Assembly (NCBI GenBank): GCA_963763475.1
Contig: CAVXOR010000001.1
Location: 310,001-374,000 of the forward strand
From: AC-32 sp963763475
GTDB taxonomy: Bacteria > Actinomycetota > Thermoleophilia > Gaiellales > Gaiellaceae
Length of the DNA: 64,000 nucleotides
Reading direction: 5' to 3'
Positions 40,143 through 48,429 of this stretch are shown piece by piece; the stretch's first letter is position 1, and every line of letters begins with the position of its first letter. Under the pieces are notes generated by a model, which made no database searches, was not told where the DNA came from, and saw nothing but the letters and a program-made list of their open reading frames with translations. Both the position numbers and the translations under genes were made by a program.

Positions 40143-41060
40143 TCAGAACGTGTTCGCGGCCGACTTCCACTCCCGCAGGCGCCGCGCGATGAGCTCTGCC
40201 CGCTCCTCTTCGCTCCCGCCGTCGAGCACCTGGAGGTCTGCGGGGTCGGCTCGCTGGTAGACGCCGGCGGTTCGGGCATTCAGCCCGGTGTCACGATCCG
40301 AACGTGTCGTCCAGTATCCAGTGGCGCGGTCCGTGGCCTCCAATCTGATCTCACCAGTGCCCTCGAGCCGCGGGGCATTCGGGTCCAGCGGGCGCTCGCC
40401 CTTCCAGAAGTAGAGGATGCCGGCCGGTTCCTTGCGCTCTTTCGCAGCCTCGCTCCAATAGCGCGCCGACAGGGTGCCGTTCTCCTGCCAGGAGCGGCCG
40501 GTCACGTTCAGGTCACCGTCGCGGTCCCGCGAGATGCGCAGGAGGCTCACCGCCGACGGTTCTTCCTCGCTCCGCACGGTGAGCGAGAGCTGCCACCAGA
40601 GGCCCTCGACGGGGCCGCGGCGGCCTTCGGTCTCGATCGCGTTGCGGAGCTTCTGGTTGATCGCGCGAACCTCTGAGGGGGTGGTCGCCGGGTCGTAGCG
40701 GACGGAGGTCAGCCCGAGCAGGTCGGTCGGCAGCTTCGAACCCGTGGCGTGGAGGATGAACGTGCGCCGGATGCCAAGGGCGCCACCGAACAGCCCGGCC
40801 TCGAACACCACGTTGTCGCGCGGCGACGCCTGGCCGGACTCGGATGCATCCGCTGCGGTCCAGTCGTCCTGGGCGAACACGAACGCCGCGAAATCGACCT
40901 CCTGAGAGAGCTCGACGAGCCGGTCGAGGGTGGACCGCCCGGGGTTGAACGTGGTGGTCCAGGGCTCGACGTCGGCGATGTCCTTGAGTCCGCGCGCAAT
41001 CGCCTGGAGCAGCTTGGCCTGCTTGCCCGACGACCCGAGGAAGATTCGCGGCCTGTTCAT
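40143..41060 (-). CDS. CAP12/PCTIR-type TIR-like domain protein, candidate antiphage effector
   Basis: A 305-residue protein. Residues 1-125 match the predicted nucleotide-binding TIR-like (CAP12/PCTIR) domain, seen in CBASS and Pycsar effectors that degrade NAD+: RIFLGSSGKQAKLLQAIARG at the start and RDNVVFEAGLFGGALG (81-96), where E87 is the likely catalytic Glu. Residues about 145-290 form a beta-rich domain of no recognised family (GLWWQLSLTV to TGYWTTRSDR), perhaps a sensor. No cyclase or other defence partner is adjacent. Confidence 0.8.
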   Translation of the reverse strand: MNRPRIFLGSSGKQAKLLQAIARGLKDIADVEPWTTTFNPGRSTLDRLVELSQEVDFAAFVFAQDDWTAADASESGQASPRDNVVFEAGLFGGALGIRRTFILHATGSKLPTDLLGLTSVRYDPATTPSEVRAINQKLRNAIETEGRRGPVEGLWWQLSLTVRSEEEPSAVSLLRISRDRDGDLNVTGRSWQENGTLSARYWSEAAKERKEPAGILYFWKGERPLDPNAPRLEGTGEIRLEATDRATGYWTTRSDRDTGLNARTAGVYQRADPADLQVLDGGSEEERAELIARRLREWKSAANTF

Positions 41061-41162
41061 GCGCGATTCATGATGACCGACGTGGCGCAGCCCAGGTCAG
41101 CGACCTCGGCCACGGAAGCGTCGTGGCAGCGCCTCCGCGTGTTCAGGTGATCGTCGGCGGGC

Positions 41163-41612
41163 ATGCTGGAGCAAATGACGCTTCAACGGATGGACAATGT
41201 AGGCGTTGTCGTCGAGGACTTACCGGCGACGATCGCGTTCTTTCGCGAGCTCGGCCTCGAACTCGAAGGCCAGGCCACGGTCGAAGGAGACTGGGCGGGG
41301 CGTGTAACGGGGTTGGGCGACCAGCGCGTCGAGATCGCCATGATGCGCACGCCGGACGGCCACAGCCGACTCGAGCTCTCGCGATTTCTCGAGCCGCCCG
41401 TAATCGCCGATCACCGGAACGCCCCGGTGAACGCTCTGGGCTACCTGCGTGTCATGTTCGCAGTCGACGACCTCGACGATACGCTCGCCCGGCTCCGCAC
41501 GCACGGCGCGCAGCTCGTCGGCGAAGTGGTCCAGTACGAAGACGTGTATCGGCTCTGCTACATCCGGGGACCGGAAGGACTTCTCATCGGGTTGGCCGAG
41601 CAAATCGGCTGA
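41163..41612 (+). CDS. VOC-family protein
   Basis: A 149-residue glyoxalase-fold protein. MDNVGVVVEDLPATIAFFRE opens the first module. LGYLRVMFAVDDLDDTLARL opens the second, and YIRGPEGLLIGLAEQ carries the usual Glu position. A VEIAMMRTPDGHSRLELSRF strand supports the family. The substrate is unknown. Confidence 0.85.
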   Translation: MLEQMTLQRMDNVGVVVEDLPATIAFFRELGLELEGQATVEGDWAGRVTGLGDQRVEIAMMRTPDGHSRLELSRFLEPPVIADHRNAPVNALGYLRVMFAVDDLDDTLARLRTHGAQLVGEVVQYEDVYRLCYIRGPEGLLIGLAEQIG

Positions 41613-41623
41613 CGCCCGACACA

Positions 41624-41647
41624 CGCTCTGAACGCTGACCCAGGTGA
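41624..41647 (+). repeat. Degenerate trace of the intergenic repeat
   Basis: CTGAACGCTGACCCAGG, 41628-41644, resembles the right part of the repeat (compare copies 4 and 5). It follows the VOC gene, again at a gene boundary. Confidence 0.4.
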
Positions 41648-41684
41648 CGATTCGCTCGCGCGGCCCCGCTCGAGCTCGACGTTC

Positions 41685-41690
41685 TACGAT
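41685..41690 (+). promoter_or_regulatory. -10 hexamer TACGAT, leaderless type
   Basis: TACGAT ends 7 nt before GTG 41698 and supports that start over an ATG 54 nt upstream. Confidence 0.45.
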
Positions 41691-41697
41691 CGGTCGC

Positions 41698-42147
41698 GTG
41701 GACGAGTTCGTTCCGCGCGACTTCGACGTCCCTCGTCGGCTCGAGACGTCGCAGTTCGTGCTCGAGCCGCTCGGCCCCGAGCACAACGACCAGGACTACG
41801 AGGCCTGGACCTCTTCGCGAGAGCACATCAACGCGACGCCCGGGTGGGAGCACAGCAGCTGGCCGCGGGAGATGACGTCGGAGGAGAACCGGGCAGACCT
41901 ACAACGCCATGCCGACGACTTCCGCAACCGGACGGGGTTCACCTACACGGTGCTCGATCCAGCGAGCCGCGACGTGATCGGGTGCGTCTACATATATCCG
42001 GACAAGAGCGAGCAGCACGCCGTGCGTGTGCTCTCTTGGGTACGGGCGAGCCACGCGCAGCTCGACACCCCGCTCTGGCGCGCCGTGAGTGAGTGGCTCG
42101 CGTCCGACTGGCCGTTCGGCAGCGTCGAGTACGCGCCGCGCGCCTAG
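41698..42147 (+). CDS. GNAT-fold acetyltransferase, possibly shortened
   Basis: A 149-residue protein with GNAT-like strands: LETSQFVLEPLGPEHNDQDY near the N-terminus, FTYTVLDPASRDVIGCVYIY in the centre and VLSWVRASHAQLDTPLWRAV where the acetyl-CoA loop would lie. The loop lacks the usual Arg/Gly-X-Gly pattern, so catalysis is uncertain. Confidence 0.7.
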   Translation: MDEFVPRDFDVPRRLETSQFVLEPLGPEHNDQDYEAWTSSREHINATPGWEHSSWPREMTSEENRADLQRHADDFRNRTGFTYTVLDPASRDVIGCVYIYPDKSEQHAVRVLSWVRASHAQLDTPLWRAVSEWLASDWPFGSVEYAPRA

Positions 42148-42235
42148 GCGCCCACGGCTAGCCGCACGTCCTCGTGCTTTCGGACGAGGTGCTCGCCGCA
42201 GGAGCTCACGGCACGTGCCTTCGGACAATTAGACG

Positions 42236-42904
42236 CTACGACCGCGTGTGCGGGACATGCACCTCCGCGACATGCGCGAGGTAGGTCGGCGCCGCGAGCT
42301 CGAGGACGAGCTGCCGGCCCGGCGTATCCCCGCGTTCGAGCTCCTCGAACGAGTCGCCGACGTCGCCGCCGAGGACAACCGGGCCCTCGTCGGTCTCCAC
42401 GACCACGATCTGATGTCCGGCCGTGTGTCCCGGCGCCGGCACGAGCCTGACGCCCGGCAGGATCTCCGCCTCGCCGTCGTGCTCGACGTACGTCGCGCCC
42501 GGAAAGTCGACCCACTCCTGCACCGTGTAGTTGTCCTCCGTCCGCGCGTCAGCGAGCTCGCGTCGTTGCACGTGGATCGGGATGCCCGGGAAGAGCCGGT
42601 TGCCGCCGCAGTGGTCGAAGTGGAGGTGCGTGTTGACGACGACCGCGACGCGACTCACGAGCTCGTCCGGGAGCGGATTCGGGTGCCACTCCTCGCCGTC
42701 GTCTTCGATCGCCGGCGTCGTGTCGATTATCCCCGTGTCGACGAGGACGAGCCCGTCGGGATGCTCGATCGTGTCGGAGAACCCGGGCAAGCGGTCACCG
42801 GAGAAGAACATTTCGCTCGTCAGGTGCCGACCGATGTCGTCATGGCTGAGCACGGCCTTGACTCCTTTCTCGGCGGCCTCCACCGGCCGCAGGTAGCGCT
42901 TCAT
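42236..42904 (-). CDS. Metallo-beta-lactamase fold hydrolase (lactonase-like)
   Basis: A 222-residue MBL-fold enzyme. The metal motif is THLHFDHCGGN (HxHxDH, about residues 92-102), with further ligands in APGHTAGHQ and GGDVGDS. The order and the DTGIIDTTP strand resemble N-acyl homoserine lactonases, but the substrate is unproven. No ribosome binding site is evident. Confidence 0.87.
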   Translation of the reverse strand: MKRYLRPVEAAEKGVKAVLSHDDIGRHLTSEMFFSGDRLPGFSDTIEHPDGLVLVDTGIIDTTPAIEDDGEEWHPNPLPDELVSRVAVVVNTHLHFDHCGGNRLFPGIPIHVQRRELADARTEDNYTVQEWVDFPGATYVEHDGEAEILPGVRLVPAPGHTAGHQIVVVETDEGPVVLGGDVGDSFEELERGDTPGRQLVLELAAPTYLAHVAEVHVPHTRS

Positions 42905-43006
42905 CTGGGGGGTTAGACGGCTCGGCGATCCGTAACTCAGCGGTCTCTGCCCAGGCTGCGTCAGGGGTCATTCCGGCAAGACGCTCCGCAAACAAGCCGC
43001 GAGCGA

Positions 43007-44200
43007 TCAACGCAATGACGTGAAAGCCGCCCGCACCTCGGTTGAGAAGAGCTCCGGCTCCTCCCACGCGGCGAAGTGGCCGCCCCTGTCGACCTCGTTG
43101 AAGTAGGTGAGGTTGGGATAGGCCTTCTCGGCCCAGCTGCGCGGAGTCCGCCAGATCTCGCCGGGGAAGGCCGTGAAGCCGACCGGAATCGAGGATGGCG
43201 GCAGCGGCTGGCGGCCAGCGGCCGGTGCGTCAGGCCCGTAGGCCTCCCAGTACGACCGGGCTGCGGAGGCGCCGGTGCCGGTCAGCCAATACGTCGTGAT
43301 GTTGTCGAGGATGTGGTCGCGCGTGAGGTTGCCCGCGGGCTGCCCGTCGACGAAGGCGTGGGAGATCTTGTAGTAGCTGTCCGTGTCGTGATCGACCATC
43401 CAGGCCGCCAGGGCGACTGGTGAATCCAGCAGGGCGTAGCCGATCGTCTGCGGCCGGGTGGCCATCTCGATGAAGTAGCCGTTTCCGGACTGCCCGAACG
43501 TGGCGAGCTGCGCCGCCGCGGCCTTTTCCTCGTCGGTGTCCGTCGGCATGGCGCCGCCAAGCGCCGGCACGAGCAGGTTCGTGTGGATGCCGACCAGCCC
43601 CTCGGGTGCCTGGCGGCTCATCGTGTCGGTGACGCCGGCGCCCACGTCGCCGCCCTGGGCCACGTAGCGGGTGTAGCCGAGGCGGCGCATGAGCTCAGCC
43701 CAGGCCCGTGCGGTCCGGTCCAAGTCCCAGCCGACCTCGACAGGCTCGCCCGAGAAGCCATACCCGGGCAGGGAGGGCAGCACGAGGTGGAAGGCATCCT
43801 CGGCGCTGCCGCCGTGCGCGGTCGGGTCCGCCAGCGGGCCGACGGAGTCGATCATCTCCATGACGGAACCGGGCCACCCGTGGGTCATGATCAGCGGCAG
43901 CGCGTCCTCGTGCGACGACTTGACGTGGATGAAGTGGATGTCCACGCCGTCGATCTCGGTGACGAACTGCGGCAGTGCGTTCAGCCGCGCCTCGACTCGC
44001 TCGAAGTCGTAGTCCGTCATCCAGTAGCGCGCAAGCTCCTGAATCATCGCCAGCTGAACGCCCTGAGACCGATCTGCGACGAGCTCGTTGCTAGGCCAGC
44101 GCGTCGCGGCGATCCGCCGGCGCAGCTCGGCGAGTTGCTCTTCGGGAATGTCGACGTGGAAGGGGCGGATCTCGACTGCGGTTTCGATGGTGCTACTCAT
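43007..44200 (-). CDS. Epoxide hydrolase (EHN-type alpha/beta hydrolase)
   Basis: A 397-residue epoxide hydrolase. It has the N-terminal EHN domain (IRPFHVDIPEEQLAELRRRI, residues about 11-30) and a catalytic domain with oxyanion motif THGWPGS and the nucleophile Asp in AQGGDVGAG. GGHFAAWEEPELF holds the His. The length is typical of the microsomal-type bacterial group. A GGAGGG ribosome binding site precedes ATG 44200. A hydrolase remnant lies directly upstream. Confidence 0.9.
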   Translation of the reverse strand: MSSTIETAVEIRPFHVDIPEEQLAELRRRIAATRWPSNELVADRSQGVQLAMIQELARYWMTDYDFERVEARLNALPQFVTEIDGVDIHFIHVKSSHEDALPLIMTHGWPGSVMEMIDSVGPLADPTAHGGSAEDAFHLVLPSLPGYGFSGEPVEVGWDLDRTARAWAELMRRLGYTRYVAQGGDVGAGVTDTMSRQAPEGLVGIHTNLLVPALGGAMPTDTDEEKAAAAQLATFGQSGNGYFIEMATRPQTIGYALLDSPVALAAWMVDHDTDSYYKISHAFVDGQPAGNLTRDHILDNITTYWLTGTGASAARSYWEAYGPDAPAAGRQPLPPSSIPVGFTAFPGEIWRTPRSWAEKAYPNLTYFNEVDRGGHFAAWEEPELFSTEVRAAFTSLR

Positions 44201-44372
44201 GACGCCCTCCGTTTTTGATTGGGGTTTTCGATTGACCTCCTTTGTCCAAGTCTTGGTGCCTACGCCGCGCTACCTCACCCGCCTCGACGTAATGCAAGGT
44301 CACGTCGCCGACCTCGGCGTAACCCTCCCGTAGCTCGACCCCGACGTCGGGGAGCACGCTAGTGGTGGTCAT
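44193..44372 (-). pseudogene. Truncated alpha/beta hydrolase N-terminus
   Basis: About 59 codons starting at ATG 44372. The first thirty, including VELREGYAEVGDVTLHYVEA, match the N-terminal strand pair of haloalkane-dehalogenase or epoxide-hydrolase-like proteins. The sequence then turns into unrelated Lys/Gly-rich residues and stops where the next gene begins. It looks like the 5' end of a hydrolase gene whose body was lost when the epoxide hydrolase gene arrived or by a deletion. Confidence 0.55.
44211..44234 (+). repeat. Short tandem direct repeat upstream of the epoxide hydrolase
   Basis: GTTTTTGATTG (44211-44221) and GTTTTCGATTG (44224-44234) repeat with one mismatch and a 13-bp period, 11 bp upstream of the epoxide hydrolase start. 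It is AT-rich for this genome. A regulator-binding site is possible. Confidence 0.45.
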
Positions 44373-44496
44373 GAGGACCTCGGTGGTAGGGGACTTGCGC
44401 ACGAAGACGGTACGCCTCGCGCGGTCAGCCGCGCATCGCCCCGTCTGGATGAACCGGGAGCGCCAGAAGCAGAGCTTTGAGGAGCCGACTGGGGAC

Positions 44497-45519
44497 CTAC
44501 GCGGAACGTCGCTCAGTCTGAAGCGGCTGCTCGAGATACCGAACGAGCGGCCACGCGCCGTCGCTCGTGTTCGAGATCACCGTGAACGTCACGCGTGCGC
44601 GCGGATCGTGCACGGACCGGAACGAGACACCCGCGTCGTACCCCTCCAGGAGGACTGCGTCGTTCGAGGCGTGGAGCCAGAAGCCGAGCCCGTAGCGCTT
44701 CGAGTGCTTCGGCGCGTCGCTGCGCGGGCGAACCATCTCCGAGACCCAGTCGGTGGAGACGATCCGACCGTCGAAGAGCGCCCGCCAGAACGCGCTCAGG
44801 TCCGCGGCCGTCGAGTAGATCCCGCCGTCGCCGCTCCCCCGCACAGGGAGATGGAAAACGTTGCTCCTCCACCCGCCGTCGACCTCGACGTAACCGAGGG
44901 CGGTCCGGGCGGGGAGCTCGTCGGAGCGCAGGAACGCCGTGTCCGTCAATCCGGCGCGCCGGCACACGCGCTGCTCGACCAGCTCGTAGAAGGGCACGCC
45001 GCTCGCGCGTTCGGCGATGAGCGCCAGCACGACGTAGCCGGCGTTGCAGTACGTGAAGCGCTCGCCGGGCGCGAACTTGCTCGCGTGGCCGTCGAGCACC
45101 GCGACGTAGTCCTCGGTGGTCGCGAGCTCGTGTACCGGTATCGGCATCACGTACGCCTCGACCTCGAATCCCGCTTCCTCGTCGAAGTAGTCGCCGATGC
45201 CCGACCGGTGCGACAGGAGGTGTTCGACCGTCACGACGTCGTCGATCAGCGGCAGATCGCTGCCGAGGACCGTGCGGGCGGGCGTCGAGAGCTCGAGCAC
45301 GCCTTCCTCGATCAGGCTCACGACGGCGAGCGCCGTGAAGCCCTTCGCCGCGCTCGCGAGTCCGAAGCGCGTGTCCAACGCGTTCGGGATCTCGAAGCCG
45401 CGATGCGCAAGGCCGTACGCCCTCGCGAGCTCGATTCGATCGCCTTGGTCGACCCGAACGACACCCGAGAACCCTGTCTCGGACGCAAGGGCGTCGAGCT
45501 CGCCTCCGAGATCAGACAT
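44497..45519 (-). CDS. Serine hydrolase of the beta-lactamase/penicillin-binding class C family
   Basis: A 340-residue protein. The catalytic SxxK is FGLASAAKGF (about residues 51-60), the YxN motif is TYCNAGYV (about residues 143-150) and a HLLSHRSGIGDYF segment is typical of class C-like esterases/peptidases. No signal peptide follows ATG 45519, so it is probably cytoplasmic; the longer upstream frame is not needed. The start is leaderless. Confidence 0.88.
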   Translation of the reverse strand: MSDLGGELDALASETGFSGVVRVDQGDRIELARAYGLAHRGFEIPNALDTRFGLASAAKGFTALAVVSLIEEGVLELSTPARTVLGSDLPLIDDVVTVEHLLSHRSGIGDYFDEEAGFEVEAYVMPIPVHELATTEDYVAVLDGHASKFAPGERFTYCNAGYVVLALIAERASGVPFYELVEQRVCRRAGLTDTAFLRSDELPARTALGYVEVDGGWRSNVFHLPVRGSGDGGIYSTAADLSAFWRALFDGRIVSTDWVSEMVRPRSDAPKHSKRYGLGFWLHASNDAVLLEGYDAGVSFRSVHDPRARVTFTVISNTSDGAWPLVRYLEQPLQTERRSA

Positions 45520-45526
45520 GCGGCAG

Positions 45527-45532
45527 ACGCTA
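45527..45532 (-). promoter_or_regulatory. -10 hexamer TAGCGT, leaderless type
   Basis: On the minus strand TAGCGT ends 7 nt before ATG 45519, fixing the serine hydrolase start. Confidence 0.45.
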
Positions 45533-45623
45533 GCCGGTGCGTGCACCCGGGCGCCGAGTGCGATGAGATCCGCGCCTCGGTGCGGTCGTAACGAGAAGAT
45601 CGCCACTAGAGAAAGGACGAGCC

Positions 45624-46223
45624 ATGGCAAAGGTGGTCGCACTGATGTCGATGTCCCTCGACGGGTACGTCGCCGACGCGAACGACGGGGTTGCCGAGGT
45701 GTTCGACTGGTACTTCTCGGGCGGGGTCGAGATCGCCATGCCGAGCACGAGCTCGGACATGACGTTCCACGTCTCGGCGCCGAGCGCCGACCACCTGAGG
45801 GGCCTGATGGCCGAGGTCGGCGCGATGCTCACCGGCCGGCGCACGTTCGAGCGCGCCCACGGTTGGGGCGGCCGGCACCCGTGGGATGTTCCGGCTTTCG
45901 TCGTCACCCACGACGCGCCCGAGGGCTGGCCACGGCCCGGCTCGACCGTCCAGTTCGTCACCGACGGGATCGAAAGCGCCGTTGCTCGAGCTAAATCGGC
46001 TGCCGGCCCCAAGTCCGTGGGAGTGCACGGCGCCGAAACGATCCAGCAGTGCCTGAACGCCGGGCTGCTCGACGAGCTCCACATCGATCTGGCTGCCGTC
46101 TTGCTAGGCGACGGGGTGCGGCTGTTCGACCACCTCGCGAACACACCGGCCGTCCTCGGGAATCCCACCGTCATCACCGGTGTGGGTGTCACGCATCTGC
46201 GCTATCCCGTGCACACGTCGTAG
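45624..46223 (+). CDS. Dihydrofolate reductase/RibD C-terminal family protein
   Basis: A 199-residue RibD_C-type reductase. MSMSLDGYVADANDGVAEVF opens the fold, GAMLTGRRTFERAHGW is the cofactor loop and HGAETIQQCLNAGLLDELHI the conserved helix-strand. These proteins reduce small heterocycles with NADPH; the substrate is unknown. A GAAAGGACG ribosome binding site precedes the ATG. Confidence 0.9.
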   Translation: MAKVVALMSMSLDGYVADANDGVAEVFDWYFSGGVEIAMPSTSSDMTFHVSAPSADHLRGLMAEVGAMLTGRRTFERAHGWGGRHPWDVPAFVVTHDAPEGWPRPGSTVQFVTDGIESAVARAKSAAGPKSVGVHGAETIQQCLNAGLLDELHIDLAAVLLGDGVRLFDHLANTPAVLGNPTVITGVGVTHLRYPVHTS

Positions 46224-46235
46224 AGCTTCGGCGAC

Positions 46236-46397
46236 TCAGCGCCGCAAGCCCGAGTCCTCGAGCACGGCCGCGATCAGCCCGTCGTAACGCTCCGCCGACA
46301 GGTCCCCGAGCGGGTCAGAGGTGTAGCGCAGGAGCGTCTCGTAGGGAACCGCGAAGGCCGCCCGCATGGCGATCAGCCGGCGCCGCTCCGGGCTCAC
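46236..46397 (-). CDS. Small 53-residue protein, unknown function
   Basis: GTG 46397 overlaps the stop codon of the upstream membrane protein gene (GTGA), the classic coupling pattern. The product is a helical, soluble protein (YETLLRYTSDPLGDL, YDGLIAAVLEDSG). No family is recognised. The overlap is the main support. Confidence 0.45.
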   Translation of the reverse strand: MSPERRRLIAMRAAFAVPYETLLRYTSDPLGDLSAERYDGLIAAVLEDSGLRR

Positions 46398-46834
46398 CTG
46401 GTCGTCCAATGCGACGCAGCGGTCAGCCGGCGCACGAGCGCAAGCCGCGGAGGCAGGTACCAGGCCAGGATCAGAAGCGCGGGAAGTCCGAAGACGAGCA
46501 GGCCGAGCAGGTCGGCGAGCCGGTGGGTGCTGTCGACGCCCTCTTGACCGAGCGACTCGACGCGCCCGCCCGAGTCCTCGCCGGCGTTCTCGAGCGCGTC
46601 GGATAGGTCGCCGCCGATGATCGGCACGTGACCGACCGCGTCCGCGGCGTCGTGGAAGCCCGATTGGACGGCGCTCCCGGTCTCCTGTACCCCCTGGGGC
46701 ACGACGACGAGCTGGTTGACCGCGTCCCGGACCTTCAGTCCCAGCAGGGCGAGCAGGACGATCGCGATGACGATCAGGACGTCGGAGAGGAGGCGATTCG
46801 CGAAGCGATGAGGGATCTGGGGATAGACGCGCAC
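46394..46834 (-). CDS. Two-helix membrane protein, unknown function
   Basis: A 146-residue protein with an N-terminal helix (about residues 18-36), a central soluble region rich in Gly, Ala, Asp and Val, and a second helix (about residues 108-126). No family is recognised. It starts at GTG 46834. A small gene is coupled to its end. Confidence 0.6.
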   Translation of the reverse strand: MRVYPQIPHRFANRLLSDVLIVIAIVLLALLGLKVRDAVNQLVVVPQGVQETGSAVQSGFHDAADAVGHVPIIGGDLSDALENAGEDSGGRVESLGQEGVDSTHRLADLLGLLVFGLPALLILAWYLPPRLALVRRLTAASHWTTR

Positions 46835-46870
46835 GCCGCGCTCCTACCCGCGCGCCGGGAAGCTAGCCGT

Positions 46871-47083
46871 CTACGGCCGGATAGCCTGCGCAAGTCTGCG
46901 CGCGCTTCGCGTCACGGTCTCGGTGACGGCCCGATCATCGACGCGCGTTCGTGCCTTTGCGTACAGCGCCCGAGCCCGATCGCCTCGAGCTAGCTCCACC
47001 GCGGCAAGCCCGGCACCGAAGAGAAGCTTGCGACCTCTCCTGGTCTTGGCCAGGATGAAAAGCGCTTTCACGAGCCACGGCAT
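46871..47083 (-). CDS. Small basic protein, unknown function
   Basis: A 70-residue Arg/Ala-rich helical protein with an N-terminal hydrophobic stretch (about residues 3-12). No ribosome binding site or family was identified. The coding call rests on codon pattern and on the space between genes. Confidence 0.4.
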   Translation of the reverse strand: MPWLVKALFILAKTRRGRKLLFGAGLAAVELARGDRARALYAKARTRVDDRAVTETVTRSARRLAQAIRP

Positions 47084-47267
47084 GACGGTCGTAATACCCG
47101 TCAGCCGTCAGGCGAACCTCCTGCCGCAAAAGGCCCTCCGGCACGAGCAGCTGACGATGCTGGCCGCGCCACTCGCGGGCGAGGCGCTCTGGGACGAGGC
47201 CGACGTCCTCGGGGCGATCACGCCCGAGGAGCAGGCGCTGTTCGACGAGGCCAACTCGGCTCCGTAA
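47082..47267 (+). CDS. Possible small protein
   Basis: A 61-codon frame divergent from the previous gene (starts share the sequence CATG). The C-terminal part EALWDEADVLGAITPEEQAL looks protein-like and acidic. No ribosome binding site is visible. It could equally be a remnant of a larger gene. Confidence 0.3.
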   Translation: MTVVIPVSRQANLLPQKALRHEQLTMLAAPLAGEALWDEADVLGAITPEEQALFDEANSAP

Positions 47268-47379
47268 GCAGCGACACCTGGTGGCGGGGGCGACCTGCTC
47301 GTCGTTCCCGCTGCGTGGCGGTCAAGACTCAGCGCCAACCTTGGCCGAAGCCAAGACGAGCCGAGAGCCGGGCTGACCT

Positions 47380-47565
47380 CTACGCGGCTACGGAGCGACC
47401 GGCCGCCTCGACCTCCCGCATCAGGATGATCGCCTGCGGTGGCGCGATGAAGAGCTGCTTCTTCGTGGTCACCCCGACCACCTGCCAGCCTTGGGTGCCG
47501 AGGTCGTTCAACCGCTGCTCGACGTCCTTGCTCGTGTCGACAACCTTGTACTCGTAGCGTCTCAT
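47380..47565 (-). CDS. DUF4177-like small protein
   Basis: A 61-residue protein matching the DUF4177 pattern: YEYKVVDTSKDVEQRLNDLG, GWQVVGVTTKKQLFI and a C-terminal IILMREVEA strand. These are small beta-rich proteins of unknown role. A GGAGG ribosome binding site precedes the ATG. Confidence 0.78.
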   Translation of the reverse strand: MRRYEYKVVDTSKDVEQRLNDLGTQGWQVVGVTTKKQLFIAPPQAIILMREVEAAGRSVAA

Positions 47566-47582
47566 GACGCCTCCTTCAGGTC

Positions 47583-48059
47583 TTAGACCTGCTTGGGAAC
47601 GTTGCCGCTCAGACTGAAGACGACGCGCATCGCCTTGTGACCGAAATCGGCTGTGGGTCCGAACATGCAGGGGCAGCCACCGTCGATCACGCTGATTCCG
47701 TGCTCACGACCGAAATCGGCAGCGCTCTTGGACACGCTGCCGGCGCCGGGGCCGCGGTGCATCCAGACGTGGCCGATCCCGAGGTCAGCACACTCCCGCA
47801 TCGTCCGGCCGGCGAACTCGGGCCTCGTGCCGATCACGACGGCGTCGACCCCGCCGGGAATCGACGTCAAATCGTGGTATGCGGCGTCGCCCTCCACCTC
47901 TTCGGCGTTCGGGTTCACGGCGAAGACCTCGTAGCCGCGCTCCCGCAGCCGCTTGTAGACGACGTTGCTTCCGTGGCCTCCCGGCGTCCTCGAGACGCCG
48001 GTCACGGCGATCCGCCGTTGGCTCAGGAACTCGCCAGCGGCCTCCTTGATCGCTGTCAT
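47583..48059 (-). CDS. CoA-binding domain protein (YccU-like)
   Basis: A 158-residue Rossmann-fold CoA-binding protein. RRIAVTGVSRTPGGHGSNVV is the nucleotide loop, FAVNPNAEEVEGDAAYHDL and VDAVVIGTRPEFAGRTMREC are family segments and HVWMHRGPGAGSV follows. ATG 48059 has an AAGGAGG site 5-6 nt upstream. The function is unknown; relatives bind CoA. Confidence 0.87.
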   Translation of the reverse strand: MTAIKEAAGEFLSQRRIAVTGVSRTPGGHGSNVVYKRLRERGYEVFAVNPNAEEVEGDAAYHDLTSIPGGVDAVVIGTRPEFAGRTMRECADLGIGHVWMHRGPGAGSVSKSAADFGREHGISVIDGGCPCMFGPTADFGHKAMRVVFSLSGNVPKQV

Positions 48060-48117
48060 TGGAGCCTCCTTGTCGACGTTCTCCGGCATCACGGTCACAC
48101 GAGTCACCGTCGCGGGC

Positions 48118-48135
48118 ATCGGGGATCACCCCGAT
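48118..48135 (+). other. Short perfect hairpin
   Basis: ATCGGGG (48118-48124), loop ATCA, CCCCGAT (48129-48135). It lies 58 bp upstream of the CoA-binding gene. It has no U-tract and could be a terminator or an mRNA leader element. The surrounding 48060-48429 stretch has no other firm feature. Confidence 0.4.
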
Positions 48136-48191
48136 CGAGAGTCCGGAAAAGTGCTGGTCTCGCCGAGCGAGCCGCGGGCCCTAGCTCGGGA

Positions 48192-48329
48192 CTACGCTGG
48201 GCGAATCACGTGCTCGACGAAGTACACCAGCAAGAGGATCAGCCCGCCCGTCAGCGCAACGGACGCAAGCGCCCAGATCGATGCCTCGAGGGCTCGAATC
48301 CGCGCGGCGAGGCTCGCTAGGACCGTCAA
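48192..48329 (-). CDS. Possible 45-residue single-pass membrane protein
   Basis: From TTG 48329 the frame encodes an Arg/Ala-rich amphipathic segment and one hydrophobic helix, SVALTGGLILLLVYFVEHVI. The opposite strand also encodes a hydrophobic run here, so the signal may come from base composition. No ribosome binding site is visible. Confidence 0.25.
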   Translation of the reverse strand: MTVLASLAARIRALEASIWALASVALTGGLILLLVYFVEHVIRPA

Positions 48330-48429
48330 TCGACATCTCGCACGCCGACTGGCGCTTCTTGTTGTCGGAGCAATCGTGTACCTGCTCGCGGTCTGGGCTT
48401 CGGCGTCGGGTTCTTAGCGGTCGGGCAGC

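Noticed and set aside
46923..47081. An N-terminal extension of the small plus-strand frame at 47082
   Set aside because: It is antisense to the 46871 gene and Arg/Ser-rich; only the part after ATG 47082 is at all protein-like.
48241..48330. Possible tRNA, suggested by GGCTCGAATCC near 48290
   Set aside because: No acceptor stem or D and anticodon arms can be paired around it.
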